From contig NZ_CP040128.1 of assembly GCF_007874125.1 (NCBI RefSeq), positions 4,650,001 to 4,714,000 of the forward strand: DNA of 64,000 bases. The letters are read 5' to 3'. This document shows positions 1 to 8,487 of the stretch, in pieces. The DNA comes from Noviherbaspirillum sp. UKPF54. Lineage in GTDB: Bacteria > Pseudomonadota > Gammaproteobacteria > Burkholderiales > Burkholderiaceae_D. The stretch's first letter is position 1, and each line of letters begins with the position of its first letter. The translations under genes and the position numbers were made by a program. Under the pieces are notes generated by a model. It searched no databases. It was not told the DNA's origin and was given only the letters and a program-made list of their open reading frames with translations.

Positions 1-558
1 GCGATGTCATCCAACAGGAATCCGCATCTCGCCTGGAGCGATCTGCCAGCCGGCACCAAGTCGCTGGCGCTGATCTGCCATGACCGCGACGTGCCCTCGC
101 GTGGTGACGACGTCAACCAGGAAGGCAAAAGCGTGCCGGCCGACTTGCCGCGCGTTGACTTTTTCCACTGGACGTTGATCGATCTGCCCGCCGACATGAC
201 GCCGATTGCGGCTGGCCAGTACTGCAATGAAGTGACGCTGCGCGGCAAGAGCGGCCCCGATATCGGCGGCAGCCAGCCAGGACGGCATGGACTCAACGAT
301 TACACCGGCTGGTTTGCCGGCGACGCCGACATGGCAGGCGACTATTTCGGCTACGACGGCCCGTGCCCGCCGTGGAATGACTCGATTCAGCATCATTATG
401 TGTTCACGCTGTTTGCGCTCGATATCGAGCGCGTGCCGGTCGACGGAAAATTCACCGGCCAGCAGGTGCGCGACGCGATTCGCGGCCATGTGCTCGCCGA
501 AGCCAATATCGTCGGCGCCTATACCCTGAACCCCGCGCTGGCCAAGGCCGGCCGCTAA
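1..558 (+). CDS. YbhB/YbcL-family (PEBP-like) protein, 5' end outside window
   Basis: The reading frame is open from the first base, so the gene probably begins upstream; the ATG at 4 is unlikely to be the true start because family members carry about 25-30 residues before this point. The visible 185 residues fit the bacterial Raf-kinase-inhibitor-like/PEBP fold: an early PHLAWSDLPAGTKS segment, the ICHDRDVP stretch, and the DYFGYDGPCPPWND pocket segment followed by HHYVFTLFALD. These proteins are small cytosolic proteins with no settled enzymatic role. It lies 16 bases upstream of the phosphatase gene and may be cotranscribed with it. Family assignment is fairly sure; function is unknown. 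Confidence 0.8.
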   Translation, partial: AMSSNRNPHLAWSDLPAGTKSLALICHDRDVPSRGDDVNQEGKSVPADLPRVDFFHWTLIDLPADMTPIAAGQYCNEVTLRGKSGPDIGGSQPGRHGLNDYTGWFAGDADMAGDYFGYDGPCPPWNDSIQHHYVFTLFALDIERVPVDGKFTGQQVRDAIRGHVLAEANIVGAYTLNPALAKAGR

Positions 559-574
559 CCCCGAGGAAGTCCGA

Positions 575-1228
575 GTGACAGAAGTTTTATTGATCCGCCA
601 CGGCGAAACTGCGTGGAATGCCGTGAAACGCCTGCAAGGCCACCTCGATATCCCGCTCAATGCCACCGGCGAGCGGCAGGCTGCGGCGCTCGGACGCGCG
701 CTGCTCGATGAGCCGCTGGACGCGGTGTTTTCCAGCGATTTGCAGCGCGCCTATCAAACCGCACAGGCGGTTGCGGCCCCGCGCGGCATGCAGGTGCTGG
801 TCGATCGGGGATTGCGCGAGCGCTGCTACGGCGCCTTCGAAGGCATGATGTACGCCGACATCAGCCAGCGCTATCCGCAAGCCTATGCCGCCTGGCAGGC
901 ACGCGACATCGATGCGCGTATGCCGCAAGGCGAGCATGAGGCGGAGACCCTGCGCGAATTTTCCCAGCGCGTTATTCAAACCATCACGCGCATCGTCGAG
1001 CAGGGGCGCTATCGCAAGGTGGCGCTGGTCACGCATGGTGGTGTGCTCGAATGCGCCTACCGGGCGGCGCAAGGCGTCGGCTTTGCACATCCACGCGATT
1101 TCGATATTTTCAATGCCAGCGTCAATCGCCTGCAATGGTGTAAAGGCAGGTTGAAATTGGTGGAGTGGGGTGACGTTTCTCATCTGGAAAACCTCGATGA
1201 GTTGGCGCTCGATGAAATAGATCGATAG
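575..1228 (+). CDS. Histidine phosphatase family protein (phosphoglycerate mutase-like)
   Basis: This 217-residue protein carries the RHGETAW signature of the histidine phosphatase superfamily at residues 8-14, where His9 would be phosphorylated. The second conserved His (VTHGG, about residue 154) and an acidic RCYGAFEG segment near residue 85 complete the active site. Length suits cofactor-independent GpmB/CobC-like phosphatases rather than the 250-residue glycolytic GpmA. I read the start as GTG at 575, preceded by a GAGGAA ribosome-binding site at 563-568. The substrate cannot be deduced: alpha-ribazole phosphate, sugar phosphates and nucleotides are all possible. Confidence 0.85.
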   Translation: MTEVLLIRHGETAWNAVKRLQGHLDIPLNATGERQAAALGRALLDEPLDAVFSSDLQRAYQTAQAVAAPRGMQVLVDRGLRERCYGAFEGMMYADISQRYPQAYAAWQARDIDARMPQGEHEAETLREFSQRVIQTITRIVEQGRYRKVALVTHGGVLECAYRAAQGVGFAHPRDFDIFNASVNRLQWCKGRLKLVEWGDVSHLENLDELALDEIDR

Positions 1229-1286
1229 TAAATTGTAGAATTTATAAGATTGCCATTCCTTGTTTTCGGGGTGATGGCTTGAACGC

Positions 1287-1312
1287 ATTGCAACACATTT
1301 TTGTAATGCAAT
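1287..1312. promoter_or_regulatory. Dyad abutting the dusB-fis-purH promoter
   Basis: An interrupted inverted repeat is visible: ATTGCA at 1287-1292 pairs with TGCAAT at 1307-1312, and an inner ACA (1295-1297) pairs with TGT (1302-1304). The dyad ends one base before the -35 box at 1313. This is the usual place for an activator site or an upstream repressor site. No binding protein is known from the sequence. Confidence 0.35.
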
Positions 1313-1340
1313 TTGATGCCGGCGCCGGAGGGGATAAAAT
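1313..1340 (+). promoter_or_regulatory. Sigma-70-type promoter for dusB-fis-purH
   Basis: TTGATG at 1313-1318 and TAAAAT at 1335-1340 are separated by 16 bases, a good housekeeping promoter match. Initiation would fall near 1347, which is also the first base of the longest dusB frame (TTG at 1347). That makes the GTG at 1371 the more natural translation start. Confidence 0.55.
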
Positions 1341-1370
1341 AGCGGTTTGTGCCTGCGCTGCCCCTTTCCC

Positions 1371-2417
1371 GTGAATATCGGCCCATATTCTCTCCGAAAT
1401 AATGTATTCGTCGCTCCGATGGCTGGCGTGACGGATCGGCCTTTCCGCCAGTTATGCAAGCAGCTGGGCGCAGGCTATGCCGTGTCCGAAATGGCAGCAT
1501 CCGATCCTCGCCTGTGGGCCAGCGAAAAGACGGCGCGCCGCATCAACCATGACGGCGAAATGGAACCGAAAGCGGTGCAGATCGCCGGTGCCAATCCGCA
1601 GATTCTCGCGAGTTGCGCGCAATTCAATGTCGAGCGCGGTGCGCAAATCATCGACATCAACATGGGCTGCCCGGTCAAGAAAGTGTGCAACAGCTGGTGC
1701 GGTTCCGCCTTGTTGCAGGACGAAAAGCTGGTTGGCGAAATTCTCGATGCGGTGGTGCGCTCGGTCGATGTGCCAGTCACGCTGAAGTTTCGTACCGGCT
1801 GGAATCGCGAGAACAGGAATGCCTTGACCATTGCCCGCATGGCCGAGGCCAGCGGCATCGCGATGCTGACCTTGCATGGACGCACCCGCGCCGACGGTTA
1901 CGGCGGCGAGGCGGAATATGAGACCATTGCGGCCGTCAAGGCTGCCGTGTCGATCCCCGTAGTGGCCAATGGCGACATCACTTCGCCGGAAAAGGCGAAG
2001 CAGGTGCTGGCGACAACCGGCGCCGATGCCGTCATGATCGGCCGCGCTGCGCAGGGACGGCCGTGGATTTTCCGCGAGATCGACCATTTCTTGCGCACTG
2101 GAGAATATCTGCCGGCACCGACGGTGGCGGAAGTGCGCGCATTGATGAGCGAGCATTTGCAGGCACATTACGCGTTCTACGGCGAGTTCATGGGCTTGCG
2201 CACCGCGCGCAAACATATCGGCTGGTACGTGCGCGATCTGGCCGGCGGCGAGGAATTCCGTCAGCGCATGAACCGGCTGGAAAACTGCGAAGAGCAGCTC
2301 GCCGCCGTCGACGCGTTTTTCGAAACGCAATTGGCATTCGGCGAACGGTTACAATACGGCCGGGCCACGAATGGCTTGGTCACGAGCGGCCGGACCGAGC
2401 AAAGGCTGGCCGCTTGA
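1371..2417 (+). CDS. dusB: tRNA-dihydrouridine synthase B
   Basis: This FMN enzyme reduces specific uridines to dihydrouridine in tRNA. The N-terminus shows FVAPMAGVTDRPFR, typical of the Dus TIM barrel. NMGCPVKKVC at about residues 97-106 holds the catalytic Cys, and the later KFRTGW, TLHGRTR and ADAVMIGRAAQGRPW segments bind tRNA and FMN. Length from GTG 1371 is 348 residues. A TTG at 1347 would add eight residues but coincides with the predicted transcription start. The gene stands first in a dusB-fis-purH array, the order seen in many beta- and gammaproteobacteria, where Fis synthesis is coupled to this operon. Confidence 0.93.
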   Translation: MNIGPYSLRNNVFVAPMAGVTDRPFRQLCKQLGAGYAVSEMAASDPRLWASEKTARRINHDGEMEPKAVQIAGANPQILASCAQFNVERGAQIIDINMGCPVKKVCNSWCGSALLQDEKLVGEILDAVVRSVDVPVTLKFRTGWNRENRNALTIARMAEASGIAMLTLHGRTRADGYGGEAEYETIAAVKAAVSIPVVANGDITSPEKAKQVLATTGADAVMIGRAAQGRPWIFREIDHFLRTGEYLPAPTVAEVRALMSEHLQAHYAFYGEFMGLRTARKHIGWYVRDLAGGEEFRQRMNRLENCEEQLAAVDAFFETQLAFGERLQYGRATNGLVTSGRTEQRLAA

Positions 2418-2444
2418 TTCATATAAAAAGTACAACACACTGCA

Positions 2445-2678
2445 ATGAGTAAAGACAATATCCAGGACGTCGTCAGGAAAAGCCTTGAGAAATACTTCAG
2501 GGACTTGGGCGAGCAACAACCGTCGAACGTCTATGAAATGGTGGTTTTTACCGTTGAAAAGCCGATACTCGAAGCAGTGATGGCGCGCGCCGCCGGCAAC
2601 CAGTCGCTTGCGGCCGACATGCTGGGAATTAACCGTAATACCTTGCGCAAGAAACTGCAGCAGCACGGCTTGCTGTGA
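2445..2678 (+). CDS. fis: Fis family DNA-binding protein
   Basis: A 77-residue protein with the Fis fold: an N-terminal helical dimerisation half and a C-terminal helix-turn-helix, where NQSLAADMLGINRNTLRKKL at about residues 52-72 is the recognition segment. Betaproteobacterial Fis proteins are shorter than the 98-residue E. coli protein, so the length is normal. Fis is a nucleoid-associated protein that bends DNA and activates growth-phase-linked promoters. It starts 28 bases after dusB and is very likely cotranscribed. Confidence 0.93.
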   Translation: MSKDNIQDVVRKSLEKYFRDLGEQQPSNVYEMVVFTVEKPILEAVMARAAGNQSLAADMLGINRNTLRKKLQQHGLL

Positions 2679-2766
2679 TCTATAACGCAAAAACAGTGCA
2701 GTGGCAGTGAGGCGCGGCCATCGCGGCACCGTTTTTTCGTTATTTATTACTTTCTGCCAGTCCATC

Positions 2767-4332
2767 ATGATCAAACAAGCTCTCATTTCCGTTTCCGACA
2801 AAACGGGCGTGCTCGATTTCGCCAAGGCCCTGTCCGCAATGGGCGTCAACATCCTGTCGACCGGAGGCACCGCCAAACTGCTGGCGGACAATGGCGTCAA
2901 GGTGACCGAGGTGGCCGATTACACCGGCTTTCCGGAAATGCTCGACGGCCGCGTCAAGACGCTGCATCCGAAGGTGCATGGCGGCATTCTCGCGCGCCGC
3001 GACTTGCCCGAGCATGTGGCCGCTCTGGAAAAGCATGGCATTCCAACCATCGACATGGTGGTGGTGAACCTGTACCCGTTCCAGCAGACGGTGGCAAAAG
3101 ACCAGTGCACGCTGGAAGACGCGATCGAGAACATCGACATCGGCGGCCCGACCATGCTGCGTTCGTCGGCCAAGAACCACAAGGATGTGGTGGTGGTGTG
3201 CGATCCGGCCGACTACGGCCGCGTGCTGGATGAAATGAAGGCGAACAATGGCGAGGTTGGCTACGACACCAAGTTCGCGCTGGCTAAGAAAGTATTCGCC
3301 CATACCGCGCAATACGACGGCGCGATCACCAATTACCTGACGTCGCTGGGCGAAGACAAGCAGCATGCGACCCGCAGCGCCTATCCGCAGACGCTGAACC
3401 TGCATTTCGAAAAAGTGCAGGAAATGCGCTACGGCGAAAACCCGCACCAGTCGGCGGCGTTCTATCGCGACCTCGCTCCGGTGGCCGGCGCGCTGGCGAA
3501 TTACAAGCAGTTGCAGGGTAAGGAACTGTCCTACAACAACATCGCCGACGCTGACGCGGCTTGGGAATGCGTGAAGACCTTCGAGGAAAACGCCTGCGTG
3601 ATCATCAAGCATGCGAACCCGTGCGGCGTGGCGGTCGGCGCCAATCCGCTGGAAGCGTACAGCAAAGCATTCCAGACCGATCCGACCTCGGCCTTCGGCG
3701 GCATCATTGCATTCAACCGTGAACTCGACGGCAAGGCCGCCGAAGCGGTGGCCAAGCAATTCGTCGAGGTGTTGATCGCACCGTCGTTCTCTGCCGAGGC
3801 GAAGCAGATTTTCGCGCCCAAGCAGAACGTGCGCCTGTTGGAAATTCCGCTGGCAAGCGCGGTCAACGCCTATGATTTCAAGCGCGTCGGAGGCGGCTTG
3901 CTGCTGCAATCGCCGGATGCGAAGAACGTCGCCGTGGCGGAACTGAAAGTGGTGACCAAGAAGCAGCCGACGCCGCAGCAGTTGCAGGACATGATGTTCG
4001 CCTGGCGCGTCGCCAAGTTCGTCAAGTCGAACGCGATCGTGTTCTGCGGAAACGGCATGACGCTCGGTGTCGGTGCCGGCCAGATGAGCCGCGTGGACTC
4101 GGCCCGCATCGCCTCGATCAAGGCGCAGAATGCCGGCCTGACCTTGGCGGGGTCCGCTGTGGCGTCGGACGCATTCTTCCCGTTCCGCGACGGTCTTGAT
4201 GTGGTGGTCGACGCGGGAGCGACCTGCGTGATTCATCCGGGCGGGTCGATGCGCGATCAGGAAGTGATCGATGCAGCCGACGAGCGTGGCGTGGTCATGC
4301 TGTTTACCGGCACGCGCCATTTCCGTCATTAA
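2767..4332 (+). CDS. purH: Bifunctional AICAR transformylase / IMP cyclohydrolase
   Basis: The enzyme catalyses the last two steps of de novo purine synthesis. I chose ATG 2767 because the protein then begins [14 protein letters not shown], the family N-terminus; the frame itself is open from 2701. Residues 1-140 form the MGS-like cyclohydrolase domain ([33 protein letters not shown]). The remainder is the transformylase domain, with the catalytic KH pair at about residues 281-282 (IIKHANPCG) and a conserved C-terminal [10 protein letters not shown] region. Length is 521 residues, normal for the family. It follows fis after 88 bases. Confidence 0.97.
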   Translation: MIKQALISVSDKTGVLDFAKALSAMGVNILSTGGTAKLLADNGVKVTEVADYTGFPEMLDGRVKTLHPKVHGGILARRDLPEHVAALEKHGIPTIDMVVVNLYPFQQTVAKDQCTLEDAIENIDIGGPTMLRSSAKNHKDVVVVCDPADYGRVLDEMKANNGEVGYDTKFALAKKVFAHTAQYDGAITNYLTSLGEDKQHATRSAYPQTLNLHFEKVQEMRYGENPHQSAAFYRDLAPVAGALANYKQLQGKELSYNNIADADAAWECVKTFEENACVIIKHANPCGVAVGANPLEAYSKAFQTDPTSAFGGIIAFNRELDGKAAEAVAKQFVEVLIAPSFSAEAKQIFAPKQNVRLLEIPLASAVNAYDFKRVGGGLLLQSPDAKNVAVAELKVVTKKQPTPQQLQDMMFAWRVAKFVKSNAIVFCGNGMTLGVGAGQMSRVDSARIASIKAQNAGLTLAGSAVASDAFFPFRDGLDVVVDAGATCVIHPGGSMRDQEVIDAADERGVVMLFTGTRHFRH

Positions 4333-4347
4333 TTACGCAACATCGTC

Positions 4348-4367
4348 ATCCCCGGTATCCCGGGGAT
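4348..4367 (+). terminator. Perfect hairpin between purH and ruvC
   Basis: ATCCCCGG (4348-4355) and CCGGGGAT (4360-4367) form an 8-bp perfect stem with a four-base loop. It is followed by gacttcttc rather than a T-run, so it is at best a weak intrinsic terminator. Its 3' arm contains the only G-rich stretch upstream of the ruvC ATG (4378) and an alternative in-frame ATG at 4366, so it could instead limit ruvC translation. Confidence 0.45.
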
Positions 4368-4377
4368 GACTTCTTCA

Positions 4378-4920
4378 ATGAAAATTCTCGGCATTGACCC
4401 CGGACTGCGCACCACCGGTTTTGGCGTGATCACCAAGCAGGGCAACAAGCTCGGCTATATTGCGTCAGGCACCATCAAGACGCCCGATGCCGACCTGCCG
4501 CAGCGGCTGAAAACCATTCTGGCCGGCGTCTCCGAAATCATCCGCACCTATTCGCCCGATTGCGCGGCGATCGAAAAGGTATTCGTCAATGTCAATCCGC
4601 AGTCGACGCTGCTGCTGGGGCAGGCGCGGGGCGCGGCGATTTGCGCGCTCGTCGGCGCCGACCTGGCGGTGGCGGAGTACACTGCGCTGCAAATCAAGCA
4701 GGCCGTTACCGGCCACGGCCGGGCGGCCAAGCAGCAGATACAGGATATGGTGCAGCGCCTGCTGATGTTGACCGGCACGCCCTCCACCGACGCGGCCGAT
4801 GCGCTTGGCGTAGCGATTTGCCATGCGCACAGCGGCGAGGCGCTTACGACCCTGGGAGGCTTGGCGCCGGCGTTGACGAAGAAGGGCTTGCGGGTTCGGC
4901 GCGGCCGCTTGATCGGCTAG
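4378..4920 (+). CDS. ruvC: Holliday junction endodeoxyribonuclease RuvC
   Basis: RuvC resolves Holliday junctions by symmetrical nicking, working with RuvAB. Starting at ATG 4378 the protein begins [16 protein letters not shown], the family N-terminus. All four catalytic acidic residues fall at the positions known from E. coli: Asp7, Glu66 (AAIEKVF), Asp138 and Asp141 (TDAADALG). Length is 180 residues. An in-frame ATG at 4366 would add four residues but lies inside a hairpin. The stop overlaps the end of the convergent HELAH gene by four bases. Confidence 0.96.
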   Translation: MKILGIDPGLRTTGFGVITKQGNKLGYIASGTIKTPDADLPQRLKTILAGVSEIIRTYSPDCAAIEKVFVNVNPQSTLLLGQARGAAICALVGADLAVAEYTALQIKQAVTGHGRAAKQQIQDMVQRLLMLTGTPSTDAADALGVAICHAHSGEALTTLGGLAPALTKKGLRVRRGRLIG

Positions 4921-5519
4921 CAGTGCTTTTCCGCCTTGCGTGCGGCAATCTCGAAGCGGTTATGCCAGTAGGCGTCGCGCCCGCGCATGCCGGCCCATGC
5001 GCTGGATGCGAGATACGCGAATGGAAAGACGATGCCCCAGCGTTCCGCCTGCCGCACATGCGCCAGTTCATGCATCAGCACGCGCGAGGACAGCCCCTGG
5101 TGTTCGGCGATGATTACATGGCCAAGCGCCATGGCTGTCATGGCGCCGAAAGGGTGGCGGCTTAGCACGGCATCCGCGAACGGTCCACGCACCAGCAGCG
5201 CGGCAGTGCGACCGCGTACCAGTTGCGCATGGCCGCGCCATGCAAAGACGGGCAGGGCGAACAACAGTCCGGCCACGGTCAGCGGCAGTGCCCAGAGTAT
5301 GCCCAGCAGCGTGCCGATCCAGGATAGCGGGCGGCGCAGATAGCGGTGATGGAAAAGCTTGCGAGGATGAAAAAAGCGCATTCGCTGGCTCGATAACGGT
5401 TGGAATCCGCGTTGCGCATGTTGTTGCTCGTTGCGCTGCCTGCCGGACGGGCCGAACGATCCGCTGCGCCCCGATCCATCGCGATCCGATTTGAAACCGC
5501 TTCTTAGATTTTCGCTCAT
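4917..5519 (-). CDS. Membrane-anchored HELAH (HExxH) protein, uncharacterised
   Basis: I do not recognise a named family. From ATG 5519 the product is about 200 residues. A basic, Arg/Gln-rich N-terminal third is followed by one long hydrophobic segment at about residues 65-90 (the [15 protein letters not shown] region). A C-terminal domain then carries [13 protein letters not shown] from about residue 150. HExxH is the zinc-binding core of many metallopeptidases, and this neighbourhood recalls DUF4157/M48-like domains, but a third metal ligand cannot be assigned by eye. The frame extends upstream to 5612, but MSENLRSG is the most plausible start. It sits antisense between ruvC and ruvA. Confidence 0.6.
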   Translation of the reverse strand: MSENLRSGFKSDRDGSGRSGSFGPSGRQRNEQQHAQRGFQPLSSQRMRFFHPRKLFHHRYLRRPLSWIGTLLGILWALPLTVAGLLFALPVFAWRGHAQLVRGRTAALLVRGPFADAVLSRHPFGAMTAMALGHVIIAEHQGLSSRVLMHELAHVRQAERWGIVFPFAYLASSAWAGMRGRDAYWHNRFEIAARKAEKHC

Positions 5520-5670
5520 CGGAAAAAATCCTTGCCAGGAAGTCGAACATGAATCCAGGAATGACGCCGGCAAGACACCGAGCCGGCTTGGCTGGCGCAA
5601 CCCCCGCTGCAATGGGAGGAGGCGGTAATGTCCTGTATGATTCGCTTAATGTCCTAAGGTTTTTTCATTC

Positions 5671-6249
5671 ATGATAGGTCGTCTTTCCGGAATACTCCTT
5701 GAGAAAAATCCGCCGCAATTGCTGGTCGATTGCAATGGTGTCGGTTATGAGGTTGATGTGCCGATGAGCACCTTCTACAACCTGCCCGGCATGGGGGAAA
5801 AGGTGGTGTTGCTCACGCATCTGGCGGTACGCGAAGACGCACACTTGCTGTACGGTTTCGGCACCGTCGAAGAGCGGAATGTGTTCAAGCAGCTGATCAA
5901 GATATCCGGTGTCGGCGCGCGTACGGCCTTGTCGATTTTGTCCGGCATGTCGGTGGCGGATTTGTCGCAGGCGATCACCTTGCAGGAAGCTGGCCGCCTG
6001 ACCAAGATCCCCGGCATTGGCAAAAAGACGGCGGAGCGCCTGTTGCTGGAACTCAAGGGCAAGATCGGCGCTGATCTGGGCGCGGTGAGCGGCGTTGCCT
6101 ATCACGACGCAACGTCCGATATCCTGAATGCCTTGCTGGCGCTCGGTTATTCCGACAAGGAAGCCATGCTTGCGTTGAAGCAAGTGCCGGCGGGCTCCGG
6201 CGTGTCGGACGGCATCAAGCTGGCGCTGAAGGCGCTGTCCAAGGCGTAA
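5671..6249 (+). CDS. ruvA: Holliday junction branch migration protein RuvA
   Basis: RuvA is the tetrameric junction-binding subunit that loads RuvB rings. The 192-residue protein begins [15 protein letters not shown] and shows the N-terminal OB fold. Two helix-hairpin-helix segments follow ([18 protein letters not shown] and [19 protein letters not shown]). The C-terminal domain III, which contacts RuvB, ends near residue 192. It is followed nine bases later by ruvB and is surely cotranscribed with it. Confidence 0.97.
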   Translation: MIGRLSGILLEKNPPQLLVDCNGVGYEVDVPMSTFYNLPGMGEKVVLLTHLAVREDAHLLYGFGTVEERNVFKQLIKISGVGARTALSILSGMSVADLSQAITLQEAGRLTKIPGIGKKTAERLLLELKGKIGADLGAVSGVAYHDATSDILNALLALGYSDKEAMLALKQVPAGSGVSDGIKLALKALSKA

Positions 6250-6258
6250 GAGGATTTC

Positions 6259-7317
6259 ATGAGCATCCAGACCGACAATTTCACCGAACAGCGAATCATT
6301 TCCGCGACCCCGGCATCGAGCAACGAAGAAGCCATCGAGCGCGCGTTGCGTCCGAAACAGCTCGGCGAATACGTCGGACAGGAAAAAATTCACAGCCAAC
6401 TGGAAATCTTCATCACTGCCGCACGCCAGCGCCGCGAGGCGCTGGATCACACGCTGCTGTTCGGACCGCCCGGGTTGGGCAAGACCACGCTGGCGCACAT
6501 CATCGCGCGCGAGATGGGCGTCAATCTGCGGCAGACTTCCGGCCCGGTGCTCGAACGCGCCGGCGACTTGGCGGCGCTGCTGACCAACCTGGAGCCGAAC
6601 GATGTCCTGTTCATCGACGAGATCCACCGCCTGTCGCCGGTGGTCGAGGAAATCCTGTATCCGGCGCTGGAAGACTATCAGATCGACATCATGATCGGCG
6701 AAGGCCCGGCCGCGCGTTCGGTGCGGCTCGACCTGCAGCCGTTTACGCTGGTCGGCGCGACCACGCGCGCCGGCATGCTCACCAATCCGCTACGCGACCG
6801 TTTCGGCATCGTGGCGCGGCTCGAGTTTTACACGCCGCAGGAACTGGCGCGCATCGTCACGCGTAGCGCCTCCCTCCTCAATGCGGCGATCGTCGACGAT
6901 GGCGCGCTCGAAATCGCCAAGCGCAGCCGCGGCACGCCGCGTATCGCCAACCGCCTGTTGCGGCGCGTGCGCGACTATGCGGAAGTCAAGGGCAACGGGA
7001 AAATCACCAAGGACATGGCCGATGCGGCGCTGAAGATGCTCGATGTCGACCCGGTCGGCTTCGACGTCATGGACCGCAAGCTGCTGGAAGCCGTTCTGTT
7101 CAAGTTCAACGGCGGCCCGGTCGGGCTCGACAACCTGGCGGCGGCCATCGGCGAAGAGCGCGACACCATCGAGGATGTGCTGGAGCCGTATCTGATTCAG
7201 CAGGGGTTCTTGCAGCGCACGCCGCGCGGGCGTATTGCTACGCCGACCGCCTATGCCCACTTCGGTGTCACCGCTCCGCGTGGCGGCTTGTCTGGCGACC
7301 TGTGGGAGCAGTCCTAG
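6259..7317 (+). CDS. ruvB: Holliday junction DNA helicase RuvB
   Basis: RuvB is the AAA+ motor of branch migration. The 352-residue protein has Walker A GPPGLGKT at about residues 69-76, Walker [11 protein letters not shown] near 120, a sensor GATTRAG segment, the arginine-finger region TNPLRDRFG, and a C-terminal winged-helix domain ending in [14 protein letters not shown]. ruvC, ruvA and ruvB occur in the usual order, with the antisense gene interrupting only the ruvC-ruvA junction. Confidence 0.97.
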   Translation: MSIQTDNFTEQRIISATPASSNEEAIERALRPKQLGEYVGQEKIHSQLEIFITAARQRREALDHTLLFGPPGLGKTTLAHIIAREMGVNLRQTSGPVLERAGDLAALLTNLEPNDVLFIDEIHRLSPVVEEILYPALEDYQIDIMIGEGPAARSVRLDLQPFTLVGATTRAGMLTNPLRDRFGIVARLEFYTPQELARIVTRSASLLNAAIVDDGALEIAKRSRGTPRIANRLLRRVRDYAEVKGNGKITKDMADAALKMLDVDPVGFDVMDRKLLEAVLFKFNGGPVGLDNLAAAIGEERDTIEDVLEPYLIQQGFLQRTPRGRIATPTAYAHFGVTAPRGGLSGDLWEQS

Positions 7318-7344
7318 CGGCCGGGAATGATTTCAGAATGGAAA

Positions 7345-7420
7345 GATGTCAGGGGATTGCATTTTTGACATCAGTAGAAATACTGTGCCCGGAGCAAGAT
7401 GTTAGAAATCCGAGAACATC
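7345..7420. promoter_or_regulatory. Two GATGT-type inverted repeats upstream of the hydratase gene
   Basis: GATGTCA (7345-7351) pairs with TGACATC (7366-7372), and GATGTT (7398-7403) pairs with AACATC (7415-7420). Both dyads share a GATGT half-site and their centres lie about 51 bases apart, close to five helical turns. The second dyad covers the predicted -35 box and part of the spacer, as a repressor site would. The first could alternatively be a weak ruvB terminator, but no T-run follows it. Confidence 0.4.
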
Positions 7421-7430
7421 GACTTATAAT
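7402..7430 (+). promoter_or_regulatory. Sigma-70-type promoter upstream of hydratase gene
   Basis: TTAGAA at 7402-7407 and a perfect TATAAT at 7425-7430 are spaced by 17 bases. Transcription would begin near 7437, leaving about 120 bases of untranslated leader before the hydratase start. The whole 7318-7558 stretch is visibly richer in A+T than the flanking genes and holds no convincing small gene. Confidence 0.55.
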
Positions 7431-7558
7431 CAATTTTTTGGCACGGTCGCACTTTTCTTTTTTAAGGAAGCACCAATCTGTCGTGTGGCCGTCTGCGTAC
7501 GAATGGATTAGCCGCTCGAAACGTCGCCTACTACATATCTTTTCCATCGAGTCCCGTC

Positions 7559-8389
7559 ATGCTCATGTCCACGCAAGCTAATCGCTATGCGCTTCAGCTA
7601 CTCGATGCACGCGCGCAGGCAGAGATGATTCCGCGATTGTCCAGCCAGGTGCCGATGACGATCGGAGATAGTTACGACGTAGCGAAGTGCATCATGGATA
7701 TCCGTATCGCTCAGGGTGAAACCATGGTGGGCCGCAAGATCGGTTTTTCCAACCGCAAGATCTGGTCCAGATATGGCGTGGCGGAACCGGTCCGGGCCCC
7801 GATCTGGACACCGCTGTTCGATTCGACCGTACGATTTGCGGAGGAAAATCGCGGTATCCAAAGCCTGCTTGGCGCATTGCAGCCACGGATTGGGCCGGAA
7901 GTCGTATTCAAGCTGAACCGCACGCCCGCGCCGGACGCGACCATCGAGCAACTGGCCGAGTGCATCGAATGGATGGCGCATGCCTTCGAGATCGTAGTAT
8001 GCCCTTTCCCGGATTGGAAGTTCGAGGTCAGCGATTCCATTGCCGCCTTCGGCTTGCATGGCTCGTTGATTGTCGGCGAGCCCAAGGTGCTGTCGGCTGC
8101 CAGCCGCCGCAATCTCGGCGAGGTGCTATCGCACGCCAGCCTGTCGTTGTCTTGCGGGGATGAACTGCGTTCCGCCGGCTTTGGCAGCGACGTGCTGGGC
8201 AGCCCCTTGCACGCCGTGTGGCATTTGCATCAGTTGCTCAAGATGCAGCCGGAATTTCCCTTGTTAAAGGAAGGCGAAATCATTACTACCGGTACCTGGA
8301 CCGACGTCTGCCCGATCAAGCCTGGAGAAACCTGGACATCGGCCTTCTCGGGAGTGAGCTTGCCGGGGCTGACCATTTCATTCATTTAA
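7559..8389 (+). CDS. 2-keto-4-pentenoate hydratase-like protein (FAH superfamily)
   Basis: A 276-residue protein resembling the hydratase/decarboxylase branch of the fumarylacetoacetate hydrolase superfamily, which acts on 2-hydroxydienoates late in meta-cleavage of aromatics. Supporting segments are GRKIGFSNRKIWSRYGV, the metal-site-like IGPEVVFKL, FEIVVCPFPDW, GLHGSLIVG, and the C-terminal GEIITTGTWTDVCPIKPGETW. No other catechol-pathway gene is nearby, so the substrate is unknown. ATG 7559 or ATG 7565 could be the start. It stands alone, with its own promoter upstream and a terminator 60 bases downstream. Confidence 0.75.
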   Translation: MLMSTQANRYALQLLDARAQAEMIPRLSSQVPMTIGDSYDVAKCIMDIRIAQGETMVGRKIGFSNRKIWSRYGVAEPVRAPIWTPLFDSTVRFAEENRGIQSLLGALQPRIGPEVVFKLNRTPAPDATIEQLAECIEWMAHAFEIVVCPFPDWKFEVSDSIAAFGLHGSLIVGEPKVLSAASRRNLGEVLSHASLSLSCGDELRSAGFGSDVLGSPLHAVWHLHQLLKMQPEFPLLKEGEIITTGTWTDVCPIKPGETWTSAFSGVSLPGLTISFI

Positions 8390-8445
8390 GCTGAGCCGGC
8401 CCGTCTGCGCTTCTCCATGAAAGCGGAAACGGTATCGTGGAAATG

Positions 8446-8472
8446 AAAAAGGCGCCAGCGGCGCCTTTTTTT
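8446..8472. terminator. Bidirectional intrinsic terminator
   Basis: AAAAA precedes GGCGCC (8451-8456), loop AGC, GGCGCC (8460-8465) and a run of seven T (8466-8472). The element works on paper in both directions and separates the hydratase gene from the convergent DUF2147 gene. Confidence 0.85.
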
Positions 8473-8487
8473 CGGAAGGGGCGGGAC

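Noticed and set aside
2740-4329. 529-codon frame antisense to purH
   Set aside because: A shadow frame opposite a complete purH, without recognisable motifs.
7302-7511. 69-codon frame between ruvB and the hydratase
   Set aside because: Overlaps the ruvB end and the predicted promoter; the Cys-rich translation looks random.
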